From the NCBI RefSeq assembly GCF_004366815.1, contig NZ_SORI01000010.1, positions 46,322 to 110,321 of the forward strand: a DNA stretch of 64,000 nt. The letters run 5' to 3'. Position 1 is the stretch's first letter; each line of letters starts with the position of its first letter. A model generated the notes under the pieces. The model was not told where the DNA came from. It saw only the letters and a program-made list of their open reading frames with translations, and searched no databases. The stretch comes from Aminivibrio pyruvatiphilus (lineage in GTDB: Bacteria; Synergistota; Synergistia; Synergistales; Aminobacteriaceae). Positions 60,294 through 64,000 of this stretch are shown piece by piece. Both the position numbers and the translations under genes were made by a program.

Positions 60294-60970
60294 TTGCCGT
60301 TTTCCTCCTTGTCCTTTTTCTCTATCATTTTTGCGATATCCTCGTCCGTTCCGGCGACAAGAAGCCTGTCCCCTTCCTGGATGACGCTGTCCGGCCGGGG
60401 CAGGAAGCGGCTTCCCTTCCGGTCGAAAAGGAGGACGATGCCATTATACGTCTTCCGAAATTCGAGTTCCATCAGCGATTTCCCCACCATCCCGGGCGAT
60501 GCTTCAATCTCGCCGACGAGAACTCCTCCGCCCGGGATGGCGGAAAAGGCTGAAAGCCACGGGTTGACCAGTGTTTCCGCTATATTTTTGCCTGCGTCCC
60601 TTTCCGGGAAGATCACCTTGTGGGCTCCCACCCGTGAAAGAATCCTTCCGTGAATGGCGGTCTGTGCCCTCGCAATGACCTTTGGGATGTTCAGCCCCTT
60701 CAGGATGGCCGTGGCAAGAATGCTTGCCTCAACGCTGTTTCCGATAGCCACCACGGCGATATCCGCCTCTTTCGCACCTACCTTCAGAAGGAGGTCTTCA
60801 TCTGTAGCATCGAGCTGGGCACAGTACTCCACAACCTCCGCCACTTCCTCGACCCTTTGCTTGTCTATGTCCACGGCGATTACATGCTGGCCGAGTTGTG
60901 CCAGTTTTTCGCAGACGGAGACGCCGAAGCGCCCGAGTCCGACTACAAGGATGGTCTGTTTGCTGTCCAT
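60290..60970 (-). CDS. trkA: potassium uptake regulatory subunit TrkA/KtrA
   Basis: The product has 226 residues, one RCK unit: a Rossmann NAD-binding RCK_N (VVGLGRFGVSVCEKLAQLG) and an RCK_C domain (GKSLMELEFRKTYNGIVLLF). Such single-RCK proteins gate a KtrB/TrkH channel and can bind ATP/ADP or c-di-AMP. It lies 14 nt after the channel gene and overlaps pheS. Confidence 0.93.
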   Translation of the reverse strand: MDSKQTILVVGLGRFGVSVCEKLAQLGQHVIAVDIDKQRVEEVAEVVEYCAQLDATDEDLLLKVGAKEADIAVVAIGNSVEASILATAILKGLNIPKVIARAQTAIHGRILSRVGAHKVIFPERDAGKNIAETLVNPWLSAFSAIPGGGVLVGEIEASPGMVGKSLMELEFRKTYNGIVLLFDRKGSRFLPRPDSVIQEGDRLLVAGTDEDIAKMIEKKDKEENGK

Positions 60971-60984
60971 GGCCCGCCTCCCTG

Positions 60985-62304
60985 TTAACCTACGGGGATG
61001 TTCGTTTCGGCGAAGGTGATTTTCGACGCCTCCCTGTCCCGGGAGATCATCCCGTACATGAATGTAAGAATACCAACCCGACCCCAGAACATCAACAGGA
61101 TGATGATCACCTTTCCCGGTGCTGAAAGAGAGGGCGTGACACCCAGTGAAAGTCCCACGGTCCCCATGGCTGAAACCGCTTCGAAAGCCAGGGTACCGAA
61201 AGGAAAGGGTTCAAAAAGACACAGAAGGATAATGCCGAGAAGAACGGTCAGAATATACAGCACAGCAACGGCAAGAGCCCGCCTGACGTTGCCGTCGGAA
61301 ATCTTTCTGTTTCCTATGGCCATGCTCTTTCCCCGTATCTCGGAAAGGGAGGAATAAAAAAGCAGTCCCGCCGTGGTGGTCTTGATCCCCCCTCCGGTGG
61401 ACCCCGGGGACGCACCGATGACCACGAGAATACAGAGAACAAAAACCCCGAGCGATGAGAAGGACGGTATGGGAATCGTGTTGAAACCAGCCGTCCGTGC
61501 CGTAACGCTCTGGAAAAGAGCGTTCCAGATCTTCAGAGGAAGAGGATGGCCGGAGAGCCCCCGGGCCGAGTCTGAAGCCAGAAGGAGCACTGCCCCCCCT
61601 GCGACCAAGACGGCGGTTGTCCTGAGAACAAGAATGGAATGGGCCGACAGGTGGGACCGCTCCCGCAGCCGGACGAAGAGGTCGCCGATGACCAGAAAGC
61701 CGAGACCTCCCGTCACGATGAGAATCATAATCACCCCGGGAAGGAGGAACTGGCCCGAATACCCCTCCAGCCCACCCCGCAGGGTAGAAAAACCTGCGTT
61801 GCAGAAGGCGCTCACAGAATGGAAGACGGCATCAAAAAGAGCTTCCCCTGGAGAAAAAGACCTGAGAAATACTATGAACAGTGGAATTGAGGCGGCAATC
61901 TCCATAATGAAGGTGAATCCAAGCATCCTGTAGAGCAGTTTTACGGCTCCTGAGGGGGTCTCAACTCCGAAGCCTCCGGTAAAGAGAAGCCGCTGCCGTA
62001 TGCCCACCCGCCTTCCGAGCAGCACCATGATGGCGGTTGCTGCCGTCATGACCCCGAGACCGCCGAGCTGGATAAGGACAATGACAACCCATTGGGAAGC
62101 GGGAGCGAGGTCCCTGCCCGTGTCCACCACAACAAGCCCCGTCACGCACACTGCCGATGTGCTGGTGAAGAGAGCGTCGAGAAGAGAAAGAGGCTTTTCA
62201 TGCCCGGAGTTGAGAGTCCATAGAAGCAGGGTTCCCGCCGCGATCAGCGACAGGAACCCCAGGGTAATGGTCTTTTCAATCCGGAGCGAGCTGTAGGTCT
62301 TCAC
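60985..62304 (-). CDS. trkH: potassium channel subunit TrkH/KtrB
   Basis: The product has 439 residues with four selectivity-filter loops: SAVCVTGLVV, SAFCNAGFST, SVTARTAGFNTI and SAMGTVGLSLG. It forms the membrane pore for K+ uptake with the TrkA-type subunit. The start is placed at a GTG at 62304 (VKTYSSL); the ribosome-binding site is poor. A 70-residue extension to 62514 reads through rplT and is rejected. Confidence 0.93.
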   Translation of the reverse strand: MKTYSSLRIEKTITLGFLSLIAAGTLLLWTLNSGHEKPLSLLDALFTSTSAVCVTGLVVVDTGRDLAPASQWVVIVLIQLGGLGVMTAATAIMVLLGRRVGIRQRLLFTGGFGVETPSGAVKLLYRMLGFTFIMEIAASIPLFIVFLRSFSPGEALFDAVFHSVSAFCNAGFSTLRGGLEGYSGQFLLPGVIMILIVTGGLGFLVIGDLFVRLRERSHLSAHSILVLRTTAVLVAGGAVLLLASDSARGLSGHPLPLKIWNALFQSVTARTAGFNTIPIPSFSSLGVFVLCILVVIGASPGSTGGGIKTTTAGLLFYSSLSEIRGKSMAIGNRKISDGNVRRALAVAVLYILTVLLGIILLCLFEPFPFGTLAFEAVSAMGTVGLSLGVTPSLSAPGKVIIILLMFWGRVGILTFMYGMISRDREASKITFAETNIPVG

Positions 62305-62333
62305 TCTTGCCGGGCCGGGGCCGCGGACGGCGG

Positions 62334-62693
62334 CTATCTGCCCAGGGCACTCCGTGCCTGCTCGGAGAGCTTGATGAAGGCGGGCATGTCGTTGATGGCC
62401 AGCTCGGAAAGCATCTTCCGGTTGATGGAGATTCCCGCCTTCTTCAGCCCGTTCATCAGGACACTGTAGGACAGTCCCTGTGCCCGGGAAGCGGCGTTGA
62501 TACGGGTGATCCACAGCCGCCGGAAATCTCTCTTCTTTTTCTTCCGGTCGGCATAGGCTCTGGAAAGGGAATGGAGGTAGGCCTCCCTGGCCCTTCTGTA
62601 AACATTCTTTTTCCGACCCCAGTAACCCTTGGTGATGGAAAACAGTTTCTTTCTTTTTCTATCGCTAGCGCTACCACCTTTGACGCGGGGCAT
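62334..62693 (-). CDS. rplT: ribosomal protein bL20
   Basis: The product has 119 residues with the long basic N-terminal helix (RKRKKLFSITKGYWGRKKNVY) and YADRKKKKRDFRRLWI. It assembles the 50S subunit and in many bacteria represses the infC-rpmI-rplT transcript by binding its leader. It follows rpmI by 48 nt. Confidence 0.97.
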   Translation of the reverse strand: MPRVKGGSASDRKRKKLFSITKGYWGRKKNVYRRAREAYLHSLSRAYADRKKKKRDFRRLWITRINAASRAQGLSYSVLMNGLKKAGISINRKMLSELAINDMPAFIKLSEQARSALGR

Positions 62694-62741
62694 CGCACGT
62701 CACCTCTTTCATGAAAATTGACTGTTAAACGGTATTGTTCC

Positions 62742-62939
62742 TCAGCTGTACGGAAGCAGCTTTCTCATGTACTCCATCTGCGTATCATCAACGTAGCCGG
62801 TCTTGCGGAGCTTTCTGAGTCTCGAAGGGCTCTTGCAGGTGAGCAGGTGTCCCCTTCCCGCCTTGCGGTAGGAGAGTTTTCCCGTTCCCGTGAACGAGAA
62901 TCTTTTTTTTGCTCCCGAATGGGATTTAAGCTTGGGCAT
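62742..62939 (-). CDS. rpmI: ribosomal protein bL35
   Basis: The product has 65 residues, starting MPKLKSHSGAKKRFSFTGTG, the typical bL35 sequence. AAGGAGG precedes the ATG at 62939. It lies between infC and rplT. Confidence 0.97.
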   Translation of the reverse strand: MPKLKSHSGAKKRFSFTGTGKLSYRKAGRGHLLTCKSPSRLRKLRKTGYVDDTQMEYMRKLLPYS

Positions 62940-62972
62940 GATGTGTTCCTCCTTCCCCGGATATTGAGTCAA

Positions 62973-63004
62973 GATAAAAGCCCGCCGCTGTGCACGGCAG
63001 GCGG
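62973..63004 (-). terminator. hairpin between infC and rpmI
   Basis: CCGCCGC pairs with GGCGG plus an inner GC after a bulge, followed by TTTT on the minus strand. It may be a partial terminator or processing site that sets infC against L35/L20 levels. Confidence 0.4.
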
Positions 63005-63036
63005 AAAAGCGGTGCGCATTTTATGGGGTCACGGAA

Positions 63037-63684
63037 TTACTCTGCCGTTTTCTCCGCGGAGACAGGTGCCGTCTCCTTCGGCTTTCCATTATTCTTTTTT
63101 TCAGTCGCCCCTGCCGCCTCGCTCTTTTTTTCGGGCTTCGGAGCCATCTTTCCCTGGCCGGGAGGAAGGGGGGTAAGCATGATCCTCATATACCGGCCCT
63201 CCATGCGGGGGTTTCCCTCGCTTTTGCCGAGGCCGTCGCAGTCGGCGATCACCCGGGCGAGCACTTCCTCGCCTTTATTGAGAAAGGACATTTCACGGCC
63301 CCGGAAGAACACCGAGACCTTGACCCTGTGGCCGTCCTCGAGGAAGCCCTTGATTGCCCGGACCTTGAAATCATAGTCGTGCTCGTCGATTTTCGGGCGC
63401 ATCTTCATTTCTTTGAGGGCCTGGACCTTCTGTTTCTTTCTCGCGTCCTTCTCCTTTTTCTGGAGCTGGTAGCGATACTTCCCGTAGTCCAGTATCCTGC
63501 AAACGGGAGGGGTGGCCTGAGGAGCCACTTCGACAAGGTCGAGCTGCCGTTCCTCCGCCAGCCGAATTCCCTCTGCTGTGGGTATTACCCCCAGCTTGAC
63601 GCCGTTTTCGTCGATGAGGAGCACTTCACGGGATGTGATTTCGCGGTTGACTCTGGGATCTCCGTCTTCTTTTCTTGTTACTAT
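63037..63684 (-). CDS. infC: translation initiation factor IF-3 with an AUA start codon
   Basis: The product has 215 residues when started at ATA 63684, which has a perfect GGAGGT 8 nt upstream. The reading VTRKEDGDPRVNREITSREV then joins LLIDENGVKLGVIPT, as expected for the IF-3 N-terminal domain; a GTG start at 63624 would delete the first 20 conserved residues. The C-terminal domain (RPKIDEHDYDFKVRAIKGFL) is intact. The last 45 residues are a Lys/Glu/Ala/Pro-rich tail beyond normal length. AUU or AUA starts let IF-3 repress its own translation. Confidence 0.93.
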   Translation of the reverse strand: MVTRKEDGDPRVNREITSREVLLIDENGVKLGVIPTAEGIRLAEERQLDLVEVAPQATPPVCRILDYGKYRYQLQKKEKDARKKQKVQALKEMKMRPKIDEHDYDFKVRAIKGFLEDGHRVKVSVFFRGREMSFLNKGEEVLARVIADCDGLGKSEGNPRMEGRYMRIMLTPLPPGQGKMAPKPEKKSEAAGATEKKNNGKPKETAPVSAEKTAE

Positions 63685-63712
63685 AGCCTTTCACCTCCGT
63701 GTGAAATATGAA

Positions 63713-63740
63713 GAGGGGCCGGTGAAGCCACCGGCCCCTC
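63713..63740 (-). promoter_or_regulatory. leader hairpin of the infC operon
   Basis: A perfect 12-bp stem GAGGGGCCGGTG/CACCGGCCCCTC with a 4-nt loop lies 15 nt before the infC Shine-Dalgarno. It is a candidate attenuator or L20-responsive element; the following sequence is only moderately T-rich. Confidence 0.6.
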
Positions 63741-63839
63741 GATAAAGTGCGAGAGATTCTCCGATACCGAAAAGCATGTTTCGCCGTCCGGTGAGAGGGT
63801 GGCCCCTCTGCTTTGCACTGATTGTAATAAAGCTGAATG

Positions 63840-63868
63840 AATATATCACACCGCCGGAGAAAACGCAA
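63840..63868 (-). promoter_or_regulatory. candidate promoter of the infC operon
   Basis: On the minus strand TTGCGT (63863-63868) and TATATT (63840-63845) are spaced by 17 bp. A 7-bp palindrome CGAACCT/AGGTTCG (63879-63900) lies just upstream. Confidence 0.45.
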
Positions 63869-63929
63869 TCTTCTTTCCCGAACCTAAATCCGCAGGTTCG
63901 TTCCCTCAAGTAAAGGGATAACTCCCCGG

Positions 63930-63966
63930 ACGGGGAAATGAACTGTTTTCGTTTCCCCGTTTCCTT
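63930..63966 (+). terminator. hairpin with T-rich tail at the right edge
   Basis: ACGGGGAAA/TTTCCCCGT is a 9-bp stem, 13-nt loop, followed by TTCCTTTCTTTC on the plus strand. No gene on the plus strand ends here inside the window; the 316 nt from 63685 to 64000 hold only leader and this hairpin. Confidence 0.4.
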
Positions 63967-64000
63967 TCTTTCTTACCCTTTTTCAGGTTTTTCAGGTCTT

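Overview
The window is GC-rich and gene-dense, with most genes on the minus strand. It reads as chromosome of an anaerobic, amino-acid-fermenting, flagellated bacterium. The best fit is Synergistota (Synergistaceae-like), but that is inferred from gene content, not from a marker search. The supporting genes are indolepyruvate:ferredoxin oxidoreductase, an aldehyde:ferredoxin oxidoreductase, fused L-serine dehydratase, 2,4-diaminopentanoate dehydrogenase, an ornithine/alanine-racemase-family enzyme, an arginine-deiminase-like enzyme, a TAXI-type binding protein, HutP, ThyX and FliS/FlgN. I see no insertion sequence, phage, CRISPR array or origin.

Layout. 1-5.4 kb: the truncated aldehyde oxidoreductase follows two short chromate-transporter genes and a thioredoxin-fold gene; then a zinc-ribbon protein and an MFS exporter. 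5.5-8.8 kb: iorAB and a YheO/DauR-type regulator, with near-identical palindromes upstream of both transcription units. 9-19.4 kb: amino-acid metabolism (serine dehydratase, enoyl-CoA hydratase family, arginine deiminase-like, cysteine-synthase family, Ord, an M20 amidase) and two methyltransferases. 19.5-20.5 kb: a 54-codon gene and a six-tRNA operon (Val-Asp-Phe-Gly-Cys-Asn) with a textbook promoter. 20.7-24.9 kb: Asp/Glu racemase, an internally duplicated membrane protein, a CPBP protease and a secreted protein.

24.9-41 kb: a long leftward run, dnaX, dnaE, pyk, nudix, nfo, racemase, cdaA, cdaR, glmM, galU, glmS. A glmS self-cleaving ribozyme sits between galU and glmS. This ties cell-wall sugar supply to c-di-AMP synthesis. 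41-49.5 kb: M48 protease, flgN, fliS, a 1-phosphofructokinase-family kinase, a thioredoxin reductase with a degenerate thioredoxin-like tail, prmC, prfA, a DUF1385 protein, thyX, rpmE. 49.6-52.9 kb: an orphan HutP, an orphan TAXI binding protein, a long AlaX editing protein and tRNA-Arg.

53-64 kb: the translation/division operon infC, rpmI, rplT, trkH, trkA, pheS, pheT, a coiled-coil protein, zapA, cvpA, mutS2. After mutS2 lies a 72-codon gene with an in-frame UGA, which I read as a candidate selenoprotein of a small [2Fe-2S] family. infC appears to start at AUA behind a strong hairpin leader.

The most notable items are the UGA-containing gene (53076-53294), the glmS ribozyme inside a cdaA-cdaR-glmM-galU-glmS array, the paired 19-bp operator at the ior locus, and the AUA start of infC.
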